Of a stretch of DNA of 64,000 nt, positions 26,009 to 35,841 are shown one piece after another. Numbering within the stretch: the stretch's first letter is position 1; each line of letters begins with the position of its first letter. The stretch is from JAITVM01 sp031551135 (GTDB lineage: Bacteria > Bacillota > Clostridia > Lachnospirales > JAITVM01), in assembly GCA_031551135.1 (NCBI GenBank), contig JAVBOA010000030.1:16618-80617 (forward strand), written 5' to 3'. The notes beneath the pieces were generated by a model that saw only the letters and a program-made list of their open reading frames with translations, ran no database searches and was not told where the DNA came from. A program made the translations under genes and the position numbers.

Positions 26009-27367
26009 CTATTTAAAATCCATTGGCACTAAGCCTATTCCGCCGAAACGTCCGTTATATGAAACGACGTATTTCATTTCTTCTCCATTTGAACAAGTGT
26101 AGCTTATTCCTGTTTTTGGCGTTCCTTCTGGAACGATGGCATCGATAATCAACATATCCTGCGGCGAAAACTTATCGATTGTTTTTTTGATGGAAATGCT
26201 TTCGAGGTCATGTCCTTCTTTCCAATCCAATTCATGTACACTTAAATTCGTAACTGATGAATTTATCCAAAACATATTTTGTTCGGAGTCTTTATCGATA
26301 AGGACTTCGGTAATTTCTTTAAATTTTCCAAGCAAAGCTTTGTCATAAGGCGTGCCATAAAGCTCAAAATCTAAATTTTTTGGGTTCTCTGCTTTTTCAT
26401 TGTACATAATTAAAACAGTTCTTGTAGAGTTGTTCCACGCAACAGTTCCGTGAAGCGTTTCGACAATAAAACGCATTGGCAAAAGTACCCTGTCTTCCCT
26501 TATAATCGGCATTGTATCCATTGTTATGGGATTACCGTTTAAATAAGCGGTTTTGCTGTTTATTTTAAATGTTAAATTTTCATCGTTTAAATTTATTTTT
26601 ACTTCACGTTCAGCGTCGTCCCATAAAACTTCGGCACCGAAATTTTCGGCTATTGTTCGAACAGGGACAAGCGTGCGGTTGTCAACAATAATCGGTTTTG
26701 TATGAGCGGGAACGAGAATATTATTGATTATTATATTTGTGTTTGGGATTTTTGCGTCGAGTTTGTATTCAGAAGTCAGTTGATCTTTTGCCCAAGACAT
26801 TTCGGTTTTAAAAGACATTTCGTTAAGCGGGTAAGCGTATTTATCTATTAATTTAATATCGACAAAAATGCTGTCGCCTTGTTTCGCATCTCCGATATAA
26901 TTAAAATATTCGTTACCTTCGTAATATAAAGAATTTTTCAAAAGTTTCTCGTCTTTGACAGTCAAGGCTGAATAGCGTATAAAATCATCGGGCGCGCCTT
27001 CCAAAACCTTTATTTCTCTGTCAGGGTTTGTAAAAAGTCCGTATTTTGCGTCCAATTGACCGATTTTTAAATATTCACCGTCTGCAAGTTTGTACACTTC
27101 ACAGATATTTCCAAGAGAGCTTTCCATTTCTAAAAAAATCTCCGGAACAGCATCAGAATTTATATCATAAAATCCAACGCTTTTGGCAAATTTAAAATCA
27201 TTGCTGACTTTTTTGGCTTCTTCAGAAACTTTCTGATAATCCTCTTCTTCAAAATGAAGCAGTGCGTGCTGAACTACAAAGTCCTTTAATTGAGTTTTAT
27301 AATCTGCCGCCTGAATAACTGTAGAATTCATGAGCAACAATAGAATAAACGAAATGAAATATTTCAT
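26009..27367 (-). CDS. Secreted copper-amine-oxidase-N-like (stalk domain) protein
   Basis: 452 residues from the ATG at 27367, which has a GGGGGG site; a longer frame begins at 27463 without one. The signal peptide is MKYFISFILLLLMNSTVIQA. Residues 20-190 are an unassigned region with IGFYDINSDAVPEIFLEM-like acidic loops. A Cu_amine_oxidN1 stalk domain follows at about 205-330 (VDNRTLVPVRTIAENFGAEV, DRVLLPMRFIVETLHGTVAW). The last 110 residues are unrecognised. This domain is frequent in surface proteins of Clostridia and carries no oxidase chemistry. It is 37 nt downstream of a small membrane protein gene. Confidence 0.8.
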   Translation of the reverse strand: MKYFISFILLLLMNSTVIQAADYKTQLKDFVVQHALLHFEEEDYQKVSEEAKKVSNDFKFAKSVGFYDINSDAVPEIFLEMESSLGNICEVYKLADGEYLKIGQLDAKYGLFTNPDREIKVLEGAPDDFIRYSALTVKDEKLLKNSLYYEGNEYFNYIGDAKQGDSIFVDIKLIDKYAYPLNEMSFKTEMSWAKDQLTSEYKLDAKIPNTNIIINNILVPAHTKPIIVDNRTLVPVRTIAENFGAEVLWDDAEREVKINLNDENLTFKINSKTAYLNGNPITMDTMPIIREDRVLLPMRFIVETLHGTVAWNNSTRTVLIMYNEKAENPKNLDFELYGTPYDKALLGKFKEITEVLIDKDSEQNMFWINSSVTNLSVHELDWKEGHDLESISIKKTIDKFSPQDMLIIDAIVPEGTPKTGISYTCSNGEEMKYVVSYNGRFGGIGLVPMDFK

Positions 27368-27404
27368 TTCTATCCCCCCTAAAAAAATATACAATACTTT
27401 AATT

Positions 27405-27641
27405 TTATGAGCCGAGTTTTTGAAGCAAGGTTTGAATAAAATCTTTTTCCTGAATCTGTGCAACTACGTTAATGTCGAAAGCCAATAAAATAAAATTAAG
27501 TATGTAAAGAATTAAAACCGTAAATAGCAGATAAGGAAACCAAGATCCATGGAAAGCGCTTTTTGACCAATCATGTTTTAAAACAAAATATATCAGCAAA
27601 ATCGCGAATAGTATTGAGAAGATATTGCCAATTGTGTTCAT
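27405..27641 (-). CDS. Small two-helix membrane protein
   Basis: 78 residues from the ATG at 27641, preceded by AAAGGGGG. Hydrophobic segments are at about 4-22 and 36-60, linked by KHDWSKSAFHGSWFPY. The C-terminal 15 residues are polar. It precedes the stalk-domain gene by 37 nt on the same strand, probably in one operon. No family recognised. Confidence 0.6.
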   Translation of the reverse strand: MNTIGNIFSILFAILLIYFVLKHDWSKSAFHGSWFPYLLFTVLILYILNFILLAFDINVVAQIQEKDFIQTLLQKLGS

Positions 27642-28011
27642 GCCTATCCCCCTTTGTTTGATATTAAGCATTTTTTATATTGCTCTATTTTTTTACCGAA
27701 ATGGTATTTCATAGCGGATTACAAAAAAGATTTGAATGCTTTTTTGATTTACATCATAAAACATGCAATTTCATTGTCTCAAATCAGCAATTATATTGAA
27801 ATCCCTACTTATGAAATATTTTACACTACTTTTATATTCAAGTAAACTTATAATTTAATACAAATCAGAAAATATGGCGATTTACGAAATTTATTCAGCT
27901 TGCTTGATTTTTATTGATTAATTTCCTATAATTTCAATATCATACTAATTCCCTTTTAAAGAATAGAAAAATGAAAATAGTATTAACAAAAAAACTATCA
28001 GGAGTTGAATT
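27642..28011. other. Divergent intergenic region
   Basis: Holds the leaders of the minus-strand small membrane protein and of addA, with a miniature repeat at 27942-27983. The rest is AT-rich, with no credible gene or clear promoter pair. Confidence 0.5.
27942..27983 (+). repeat. Miniature (42-bp) form of the palindromic element
   Basis: ATACTAATTCCCTTTTAAAG joined through AATAGAAAA to ATGAAAATAGTAT: only the two ends of the element without the centre. It ends 29 nt before the addA start. Confidence 0.75.
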
Positions 28012-31000
28012 ATGTCGAATATTTTTTTTACAGAGGAACAAAGCAAAGCTATTTATTCTAAAAACGCTGATATACTTGTAGCGGCGGCGGCAGGCTCGGG
28101 AAAAACCGCCGTTCTTGTGGAGCGAATAATAAATATTATTTCGGATGTTCAAAATCCTGTTGATATTGATAAAATGCTGATTGTGACATTTACAGACGCT
28201 GCGGCGAACGAAATGAAACAACGTATTTCCGCTGCAATCTCAAAATTGCTGGAAAAAAATCCGAATGACGAACATCTTCTGCGCCAAAGTCTTTTAGTAA
28301 ACAGAGCAAACATAAGTACAATCCACAGTTTTTGTTCAAAGGTCATTAGGCAGAATTTCAATCAAATCGATATCGACCCTGCTTTTCGGATTGCAGATAA
28401 AATTGAAATTATGCTTATTAAACAACAATTGATAAGCGAGCTTTTTGAAAATGAATATGCGAATGAAGATAATCAATTGTTTTTTGATTTAGTGGAATTT
28501 TTCGGCGATAAAATTCATGATGATTCCTTCGTTGAATTATTTTTGAGAATTTATGAATTTTCAGTTTCAAACCCGTGGCCGGAGGAGTTTATAAAATCAG
28601 CCGCCGAAAAATTTGATTTATCCGGAGTCGAGTCTTTAGACGAAACAATTTGGGCGAAAATAATCAAGGAAGACATTTCAGTAAGATTGGAATATATGCT
28701 GAGATGCTTGGAAATAATGGAGAAAATCTGCAAGATGCCCGGCGGACCGGAAAAGTATTTGGAAAATATAGTTGATGACCGCCTAGTACTCGAATCTACA
28801 TTAAAATATACGAAAAAATCTCTAGATTGTCTTTATGAAAATCTTGACCAATTTAAGCCAGTTCGTTTGAAAACTATAAAAGCGAATGAATTGGATTCGG
28901 AAGAACTAAAGGAAAAATTTAAACGAATCAGAGATAAAGAAATTAAAGATGATATTACTGATATAAAAAAGAAATATTTTTTCAAATCTCCCGAAGAAAT
29001 GCTCGAGGATATTAAAAAAATTTATCCGCTTATGAATTATTTAAGTGAGCTTGTTGTAAAATTTTCAAAAGCTTTCACGCAAATGAAACGTGAAAAAAAT
29101 ATTTTGGATTTTAACGATTTGGAGCATTTTTGTTTGCAAATTTTGCTGGAAGAGGGCAGCAATGAAAATAATATTCGATATTCAAAAGCGGCGGTCGAGT
29201 TTCAAAATAAATTTCATGAAATTTTGATTGACGAATATCAAGATATAAATTATGTTCAGGAATTAATACTTTCTTCGGTATCCAAAAAGCATAACCGTTT
29301 TATGGTAGGCGATATAAAACAGAGTATTTACCGGTTTCGGCGCGCGCGCCCCGAGCTTTTTATTCAAAAATATAATTCTTACAGCGAAAAAGACGGAGAT
29401 GATAATCTTAAAATCGATTTATACAGAAATTTCAGAAGCCGAAAATCCGTAATTAATTCGATAAATTTTATTTTTTATCAAATAATGTCGCAGGAAGTCG
29501 GCGAGGTTTTTTATAACGAATCGCAAGCTCTTTACGCCGGTGCGGAATATTTGGAAAACGAAAAAGCGTCCGGAGCTACGGAAATTATTTTAATTGAGGA
29601 TAAATTTAAAGGCGATATCGACGAAGGAATTGAGGAGCTTCACAAAATCGAATTGGAAGCGCATATTGTTGCAAAAAGAATTTTGGAACTGAAAGAAAAA
29701 TCCTTTGTTCAAGAAAAAGGCGAACAGCGTCCCGTGAAATTCAGTGATATTGTAATTTTAGTCAGAAGCATAGAAAGCACGGGCGAGACTTTTACGGAGA
29801 TTTTGAAAAAATACGATATTCCGGTTTATGCGAATACAAATAACGGTTTTTTTGATTCTTTGGAAGTTTTGACGATTTTGTCATTTTTGCAAATAATCGA
29901 TAATCCACGGCAGGATATTGACTTGATTACGGTTTTGCATTCTCCGGTTTACGCCTTTTCTGCGGACGAGCTTTTGGAAATACGAAGCACGAGCGGAACT
30001 CGGCCAATACAGCAAGAAAAATTAAGTGCAAAAAAAGCAATGTCATTTTATGATTGCCTAAAACAATATAATTCTAAGCCGGAAATTAAAAGCAAAATAA
30101 ATCGATTTCTGAACGATTTGAACCATTGGCGTGAATTGCGGGTTTTTACACCGATAAACGAAATTATTTTTAAAATCTATGACGAGACAAATTATTATGA
30201 TTATGTCGGGGTTATGCAGGGCGGAAATATCAGACAGGCGAATCTTCGAGCTTTGCAGGAAAAAGCCGTAGAATTTGAAGCTACAAGTTTGAAATCGCTT
30301 TTTCATTTTGTAAAATACATCGAGCGTATTCAAAAAATAAATAACGATATCGGCAACGCAAAAATTATTTCCGAAAACGAAAATCTTGTTAGAATGATGA
30401 CTGTACATAAATCAAAAGGTCTTGAGTTTCCGATAGTTTTCGTTTCACTTTTGGGAAAAGAATTTAATTTTAAAGATGAAAAAAATAAACTTAATATTCA
30501 TCACGAATTGGGTTTCGGGCCGGTTTATTTGGATTTGGAAAACCGTATCCGCTCAAATACCATTGCAAAAATTGCGGTTAATAAAAAAATGCGTAAAGAA
30601 TCGGTTTCCGAAGAAATGAGGATTTTTTATACAGCCTTAACGCGCGCAAAAGAAAAATTAATTTTGAGCGGAACAATTTCCAATCTTACTAAAAAAACGG
30701 AGGATTACAGGCTTTTTGAAGATTATACCGAAAAAACTCTGCCGCCGTATTATCTTTTGAAATCAAGAAATTTTTTGGATTTTTTAATGCCGGCCGTTTT
30801 TCGGCATAAGGATTTTAACAGCGGAAATATTTTTTATAATAAAGAAATCTACGATTTCGATACAAAATTTGAGATAAAATATTATTCGCAGAATGATGTT
30901 TTTGAAGACGCAAAAGAAGAAGCTGATAATGCGAAAATTTTATATGAGAATCTGCAAAATATTGAGTATAATCAAAACGCCGAGGAAATCAAAAATAAAT

Positions 31001-31662
31001 TATCTTGGGTTTATAAATTTGACATCGAGCAAAAACTTCCGACAAAAGTAAATATATCTGAAATAAAGCGCGCTTACACCGAAGAAGAAAACGAATTTGA
31101 TGAAGAAGTAGCTTTTGATATTCCGAGTTTTATTTTGGAAAAGGAAGAAATTAAAGGCGCGAGCTTCGGCGTTTTAATTCATAAAGTTCTGGAAAATTTA
31201 GATATAACCCATGACACAAATATCGAAAAAATAAAAACTCTGCTTTATTCGCTTTTGAAGAAAAATATTTTGACAGAAAAAGAAGTATTGGCTGTTCCGA
31301 TAAATAAAATTTTGAAATTTGTAAATTCGGAAATCGCGGAGCGAATCAGAAATTCAGATACGGTAAAACGTGAAACGCCTTTTGTTTTGGGGCTTTCGCC
31401 GAAAGAAATTTATCCCGACAGCGAAATCGAGGACGAAAAAATTCTTGTTCATGGAATTATAGATTGTTTTTTTGAGGAAAAGGGAGAAATAATCATTGTT
31501 GATTATAAAACCGATCATGCTAAAAAAGACGAAATAAAAGAACGTTACAAAACCCAAATGTCAATCTACAAAAAAGCCGTCGAGCGGAGCACGGGCAAAA
31601 AAGTTTCGGAAGTTGTTTTATATCTTTTTGGAAATTCGGAAACTGTGAATTATGATGTATAA
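28012..31662 (+). CDS. addA: Helicase-exonuclease AddA
   Basis: 1216 residues, full length for AddA, the UvrD-type subunit of the AddAB recombination nuclease. Walker A is AAAGSGKTAVLVERI near residue 30; TVHKSKGLEFPIVFVSLLG and FYTALTRAKEKLIL are late helicase motifs. The C-terminal RecB-like nuclease is at about 1060-1216: FGVLIHKVLENLDI (motif His), GIIDCFFEEKGEIIIVDYKTD (Asp and Asp-x-Lys). RBS AGGAG precedes the ATG. addB normally lies directly upstream; here that position holds a repeat and an unrelated minus-strand gene. Confidence 0.95.
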   Translation: MSNIFFTEEQSKAIYSKNADILVAAAAGSGKTAVLVERIINIISDVQNPVDIDKMLIVTFTDAAANEMKQRISAAISKLLEKNPNDEHLLRQSLLVNRANISTIHSFCSKVIRQNFNQIDIDPAFRIADKIEIMLIKQQLISELFENEYANEDNQLFFDLVEFFGDKIHDDSFVELFLRIYEFSVSNPWPEEFIKSAAEKFDLSGVESLDETIWAKIIKEDISVRLEYMLRCLEIMEKICKMPGGPEKYLENIVDDRLVLESTLKYTKKSLDCLYENLDQFKPVRLKTIKANELDSEELKEKFKRIRDKEIKDDITDIKKKYFFKSPEEMLEDIKKIYPLMNYLSELVVKFSKAFTQMKREKNILDFNDLEHFCLQILLEEGSNENNIRYSKAAVEFQNKFHEILIDEYQDINYVQELILSSVSKKHNRFMVGDIKQSIYRFRRARPELFIQKYNSYSEKDGDDNLKIDLYRNFRSRKSVINSINFIFYQIMSQEVGEVFYNESQALYAGAEYLENEKASGATEIILIEDKFKGDIDEGIEELHKIELEAHIVAKRILELKEKSFVQEKGEQRPVKFSDIVILVRSIESTGETFTEILKKYDIPVYANTNNGFFDSLEVLTILSFLQIIDNPRQDIDLITVLHSPVYAFSADELLEIRSTSGTRPIQQEKLSAKKAMSFYDCLKQYNSKPEIKSKINRFLNDLNHWRELRVFTPINEIIFKIYDETNYYDYVGVMQGGNIRQANLRALQEKAVEFEATSLKSLFHFVKYIERIQKINNDIGNAKIISENENLVRMMTVHKSKGLEFPIVFVSLLGKEFNFKDEKNKLNIHHELGFGPVYLDLENRIRSNTIAKIAVNKKMRKESVSEEMRIFYTALTRAKEKLILSGTISNLTKKTEDYRLFEDYTEKTLPPYYLLKSRNFLDFLMPAVFRHKDFNSGNIFYNKEIYDFDTKFEIKYYSQNDVFEDAKEEADNAKILYENLQNIEYNQNAEEIKNKLSWVYKFDIEQKLPTKVNISEIKRAYTEEENEFDEEVAFDIPSFILEKEEIKGASFGVLIHKVLENLDITHDTNIEKIKTLLYSLLKKNILTEKEVLAVPINKILKFVNSEIAERIRNSDTVKRETPFVLGLSPKEIYPDSEIEDEKILVHGIIDCFFEEKGEIIIVDYKTDHAKKDEIKERYKTQMSIYKKAVERSTGKKVSEVVLYLFGNSETVNYDV

Positions 31663-31776
31663 TGAAATAAAACTCTGTTCCCCTTGTTTTTCATGTGTTA
31701 TACTTGCTATTGAATTATTTTATTATAAAAAATATTTTATAAAAATACAGGCTGCCGACAAATTCGAAGAGCTTTA

Positions 31777-31871
31777 CAAAATGCCATAGGCATTTTGCAT
31801 AAAGTTCTTTTGCTTCTTTTCTTTCAAGAAAAGAAGGCGGGTTTGGGCTGCAAGCCCAAGCTTTTAAAAGC
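31777..31871 (+). repeat. Cluster of four consecutive small palindromes before leuS
   Basis: CAAAATGCC/GGCATTTTG (31777-31797), CTTCTTTTCTT/AAGAAAAGAAG (31813-31836), TTGGGCT/AGCCCAA (31843-31859) and GCTTTTAAAAGC (31860-31871). None has a clean T tract. It looks like a decayed intergenic repeat; a T-box is not recognisable. Confidence 0.55.
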
Positions 31872-31901
31872 AGCGCAAGAAATATGCAAAAGGAGTCAGA
31901 T

Positions 31902-34304
31902 ATGAAACCGTATAATTTTAAAGAAATCGAAGAAAAATGGAGAACTAAATTAGAAGAAGGCTATATAAACGGAGACGACGACAATAAAGAAAAATATTAT
32001 TGTTTGGATATGTTTCCGTATCCGTCATCGACCGGCCTGCACGTGGGGCATTGGCGCGGTTACGTTCTAAGTGATGTTTTGAGCCGCTACAAAATTTTGC
32101 AGGGTTTTCAGGTTCTGCACCCGATGGGTTGGGACGCTTTCGGTCTGCCTGCAGAAAATTACGCCATAAAAACCGGAATCCATCCGTCCAACGGAATAAA
32201 AAATTCTGTTGAGATTTTTAAACGCCAATTGCATGAAATTTCGGCTGTTTACGATTGGGAAAGAGAAATAAATACAACAGACCCGAATTATTATAAATGG
32301 ACTCAGTGGATTTTTGTGCAGATGTTCAAAAACGGTTTGGCATACGAAAAAGAAATGCCGCTAAACTGGTGTCCGAGCTGTAAAGCCGTTTTGGCAAACG
32401 AAGAAGCAACTAACGGAGTTTGCGACCGCTGCGGCGCAAGCGTGACCAAAAAAATGCTTCGCCAGTGGATGCTGAAAATTACTAAATATGCCGAAAGATT
32501 GCTTGCCGATTTGGATAAACTGGATTGGCCGGAAAAAGTTAAAAAAATGCAATCCGATTGGATCGGAAAATCTTACGGAGCAGAAGTCGATTTCTCTCTG
32601 GACGGTTTTGATGAGAAAATAAAAGTTTTTACAACAAGACCCGACACGCTTTATGGTGCTACATTTATGGTGCTTGCGCCGGAGCATGAGCTTGTTTTAA
32701 AAATCACTAAGCCCGAAATTAAAGAAAAAATGGATAAATATATTTTTGATGCAAGTACAAAATCTTCTGTAGACCGAATGTCGGATAAAGAAAAAACCGG
32801 CGTTTTTACCGGAACTTACGCAATAAATCCGTTGAGCTTGGAAAAAATACCAATTTGGGTTTCGGATTATGTTTTGAAAGATTACGGAACTGGTGCGATT
32901 ATGTGCGTTCCGGCGCATGACGACAGAGACTTTGAATTCGCCAAAAAGTTCGGTATAGAAATCAGAATGGTAATTCAAAAAGAAGGCGACGAAAATACAA
33001 ATCTCGAAAAAGCCTTTGTTGATGAAGGAATCATGGTTAATTCCGAAGCGTTTAACGGAATGAAATCCGGAGACGCAAAAGAATTTGCGATAAATTATGT
33101 GGAAGAAAAAGAAATCGGAAAACGTACGATAAATTACAAATTAAGAGATTGGGTTTTCTCACGTCAAAGATATTGGGGCGAGCCGATTCCGATTGTGCAT
33201 TGTGACAAATGCGGCGTTGTTGCCGTTGACGAAAAAGATTTGCCGGTTCTTTTGCCGGATGTTGAATCGTATCAGCCGACAGATACCGGAGAATCTCCGC
33301 TTTCGAAAATTGACTTTTGGGTAAACACAACATGCCCGAAATGCGGCGCGCCTGCGAAACGCGAGACAAATACAATGCCGCAATGGGCAGGTTCTTCGTG
33401 GTATTTTTTAAGATACGCCGACCCGAAAAATAATGATGAGCTTGCGTCCAAAGAAGCTCTTAAAAAATTCCTGCCTGTGGATATGTATATCGGCGGAATA
33501 GAGCATGCCGTGCTTCATTTATTATATGCAAGATTTTACACAAAATTTTTATTTGATATCGGAGCGGTGGATTTTGAAGAACCGTTTTTGAGACTTTTCA
33601 ATCAAGGAATGATTTTGAGAAACGGCGTAAAAATGAGTAAATCGCTTGGGAATGTAGTTTCGCCGGACGACCTTGTAAATAAATACGGCTGTGATTCGCT
33701 CAGAATGTACGAGCTTTTCGTCGGCCCGCCCGAGCTGGATTCGGAATGGGACGACAGCGGAATTGACGGAGTTTTCAGATTTTTAAATAAACTCTGGAAA
33801 ATGGTTAATTCGGTGGAAATAGTCGAAACCAATCGTGAATTTGAGCAAGTCAGAAATAAAATGATTTACGAAATCACAAGCCGTATCGAAAATCTTACAA
33901 TGAATACCGTTGTAAGCGGTTTTATGGAATATACAAATAAATATAATCTGCTTGCGAAAAAATATAACGGTATCGATAAAATCAGCCTTGAGACGTTTTG
34001 CATTCTGCTTGCGCCTTTTGCGCCGCATATCGCAGAAGAAATGTGGGAAAATTTAGGCAACAGTGTGACTGTTTTCGAACAAAAATGGCCGGAATATGAC
34101 GCTGAAAAAATGATTGAGGACAATATCGAAATCGCTCTTCAAATAAACGGAAAAGTTAAAGAAGCGCTTCTTATCGAAAAAGACAGCGAAAAAGATATTG
34201 TTTTGGAAAAAGCGAAAGAAAAGCTGCAAAGCAGGCTGGATGGAAAAACTATTGTAAAAGAAATCTATGTGCCGAACAAAATTGTTAATATAGTAATTAA
34301 ATAA
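31902..34304 (+). CDS. leuS: Leucyl-tRNA synthetase
   Basis: 800 residues from ATG 31902, with AAAGGAG 8 nt upstream; the in-frame ATG at 31884 precedes the site. Class Ia synthetase: HIGH-type HVGH in PSSTGLHVGHWRGYVLSD, zinc ribbon CPSC/CDRC near residues 160-180, editing CP1 domain (TTRPDTLYGATFMVLAPEH, TGAIMCVPAHDDRDFEFA), a second Cys ribbon (CPKCGAPAKRE), and the KMSKS loop GVKMSKSLGNVVSPD. Monocistronic with its own terminator. Confidence 0.97.
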   Translation: MKPYNFKEIEEKWRTKLEEGYINGDDDNKEKYYCLDMFPYPSSTGLHVGHWRGYVLSDVLSRYKILQGFQVLHPMGWDAFGLPAENYAIKTGIHPSNGIKNSVEIFKRQLHEISAVYDWEREINTTDPNYYKWTQWIFVQMFKNGLAYEKEMPLNWCPSCKAVLANEEATNGVCDRCGASVTKKMLRQWMLKITKYAERLLADLDKLDWPEKVKKMQSDWIGKSYGAEVDFSLDGFDEKIKVFTTRPDTLYGATFMVLAPEHELVLKITKPEIKEKMDKYIFDASTKSSVDRMSDKEKTGVFTGTYAINPLSLEKIPIWVSDYVLKDYGTGAIMCVPAHDDRDFEFAKKFGIEIRMVIQKEGDENTNLEKAFVDEGIMVNSEAFNGMKSGDAKEFAINYVEEKEIGKRTINYKLRDWVFSRQRYWGEPIPIVHCDKCGVVAVDEKDLPVLLPDVESYQPTDTGESPLSKIDFWVNTTCPKCGAPAKRETNTMPQWAGSSWYFLRYADPKNNDELASKEALKKFLPVDMYIGGIEHAVLHLLYARFYTKFLFDIGAVDFEEPFLRLFNQGMILRNGVKMSKSLGNVVSPDDLVNKYGCDSLRMYELFVGPPELDSEWDDSGIDGVFRFLNKLWKMVNSVEIVETNREFEQVRNKMIYEITSRIENLTMNTVVSGFMEYTNKYNLLAKKYNGIDKISLETFCILLAPFAPHIAEEMWENLGNSVTVFEQKWPEYDAEKMIEDNIEIALQINGKVKEALLIEKDSEKDIVLEKAKEKLQSRLDGKTIVKEIYVPNKIVNIVIK

Positions 34305-34317
34305 ATTTATGAATGAA

Positions 34318-34363
34318 AAAGCTGATTTTCTGATTTGTGTGAATGGAGAGAATCGGTTTTTTT
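34318..34363 (+). terminator. Terminator after leuS
   Basis: AGCTGATTTTCT / AGAGAATCGGTT imperfect stem with G-U pairs followed by TTTTTTT. Confidence 0.65.
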
Positions 34364-34455
34364 GTTGCGCTGTTCCAAATATCACTTGCATAAAATAATA
34401 TATTTTGGAAAATATAGATTTTAATACAAAAATTTTTGCCAGTAGGAGGAGTAAT

Positions 34456-35784
34456 ATGAAAAAATTTGTTGCTTTGATAATATTAATGATAATTTTCCAA
34501 AATAATATTTATGCCGAAAAGTTTCCGGAAAACGATAGTTTTGAGAATTCCGAAATTTTCAGCGGGATTAATCTCGAGGATTTTAACCTGAATAAAAATG
34601 TTCTTCGTGCGGAATTTGTTGCGGTTCTGAATAATATTTACCAATTGGAAAATAACGCCGAGCTTAAATTTGTTGATGTAATGCCCGGAAATTGGTTTTA
34701 TGAAGATATACAGACGGCTGTCGGGGAAGGCTATGCAAAAGGCTATTCTGATGTGATTTTTTTGCCGCTGAATGCGATTACACGGGAAGAAGCGCTTGTT
34801 ATGATTGCGAATAATTTAGAACTGCCGGTCGGCGGAAAAAGTGACACGCGTTTTCTTGATGACGATGAAATTTCCGATTGGAGCAGAAATGAAATTACGG
34901 CCCTAGTAAATGAAGGATATTTTGATTCTTATAATGAAAAAAATTTAAGACCGAAAGATTTTTTGAAATGGAAAGAGGGCATAGAGATAGCTGAAAAATT
35001 ATCAGGCAATGAAAAACTATCTTATGACGAGGAAGATGTTCCGCTTGGCAATATTGAAAAAGCCGAGGAGTCGTTTGAAAATCAGAAATATTCTTTTTAT
35101 GATGATTATTACCGGAAAGAAACACAAAAAGATTCGCAGATAGCGGATGAAGATTCTGACGAATTCGAAGATGATTTTGATACTGATTTCGATAATGATT
35201 TCGAGGATAATAATATCGATATTATTTCGGTAGATGAAAAAAATTCTATAGATGATGGTTTTGAGGATGAAATAATTCAGCCGTCTTATTTTCCGAGCGC
35301 ACCTCCGGAAGAAATCCCCGAAAGCGAAAAAATGCCGTTTCCGACTGTTTCGCCCGAAACGACTAATAAAATAGATACGACTGTAAGACCGCGTCCGAGT
35401 TTCACACCGTCTCAAAAAGATCCCGACACTGAAAGCAATGAAGATGCGGATTCGGATAATCCAGAATACGAAGCATGGAGTTTCAGAAACGAGCTGAAAG
35501 GCTACAAATATGGTGCAATAGTGACGAATCTCGGAAAAATATGGCAGCAATCTAAAAATGATACACTTTGGTACGGCGAGCCGGGCGAAGAAGAATCTTG
35601 GCTGGAAATCGGTATTATTGAAAATTATGAGCCGGAAAAATGGGATTACACACGTCAAAGCGTCAGAGGATATCTGCCGAATACAAAAGTAAAATTAAAC
35701 GGTAAAATATACAATCAAGCTTATAATTCCAGAATTTACTGGGGCGTACCCGGTGTGGACAAAATTTGGGAATTAATAGAATAG
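34456..35784 (+). CDS. Secreted SLH-domain protein with acidic linker
   Basis: 442 residues from ATG 34456 (AGGAGGAG upstream). Signal peptide MKKFVALIILMIIFQNNIYA. SLH-like modules at about 40-75, 78-120 (VDVMPGNWFYEDIQTAVGEG, ITREEALVMIA) and 135-185. Residues 195-270 are a strongly acidic low-complexity linker (repeated Asp, Glu, Phe), then a Pro/Thr-rich stretch (270-335). The C-terminal 110 residues form a compact Trp/Tyr-rich domain (IWQQSKNDTLWYGEPGEE, VPGVDKIWELIE) that I do not recognise. Likely anchored to the wall by the SLH part, with the C-terminal domain displayed. Confidence 0.8.
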   Translation: MKKFVALIILMIIFQNNIYAEKFPENDSFENSEIFSGINLEDFNLNKNVLRAEFVAVLNNIYQLENNAELKFVDVMPGNWFYEDIQTAVGEGYAKGYSDVIFLPLNAITREEALVMIANNLELPVGGKSDTRFLDDDEISDWSRNEITALVNEGYFDSYNEKNLRPKDFLKWKEGIEIAEKLSGNEKLSYDEEDVPLGNIEKAEESFENQKYSFYDDYYRKETQKDSQIADEDSDEFEDDFDTDFDNDFEDNNIDIISVDEKNSIDDGFEDEIIQPSYFPSAPPEEIPESEKMPFPTVSPETTNKIDTTVRPRPSFTPSQKDPDTESNEDADSDNPEYEAWSFRNELKGYKYGAIVTNLGKIWQQSKNDTLWYGEPGEEESWLEIGIIENYEPEKWDYTRQSVRGYLPNTKVKLNGKIYNQAYNSRIYWGVPGVDKIWELIE

Positions 35785-35794
35785 TTTAGATTTT

Positions 35795-35832
35795 GCCCCT
35801 ATAAAATCTTTTATAGGGGCAGAAAATTTTTT
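35795..35832. terminator. Bidirectional terminator between SLH gene and aroA
   Basis: Twelve-bp stem GCCCCTATAAAA / TTTTATAGGGGC with a 2-nt loop, followed by AGAAAATTTTTTT; genes converge here. Confidence 0.85.
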
Positions 35833-35841
35833 TAAAGACGT

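Noticed and set aside
31663..31901. T-box leader for leuS
   Set aside because: No AGGGTGGNACCGCG core or specifier layout could be found, only short palindromes.
35017..35658. 213-codon open frame on the minus strand
   Set aside because: It mirrors the acidic repetitive linker of the SLH gene, whose GAT/GAA codons give few antisense stops; no binding site and an Arg/Ile/Phe-rich product.
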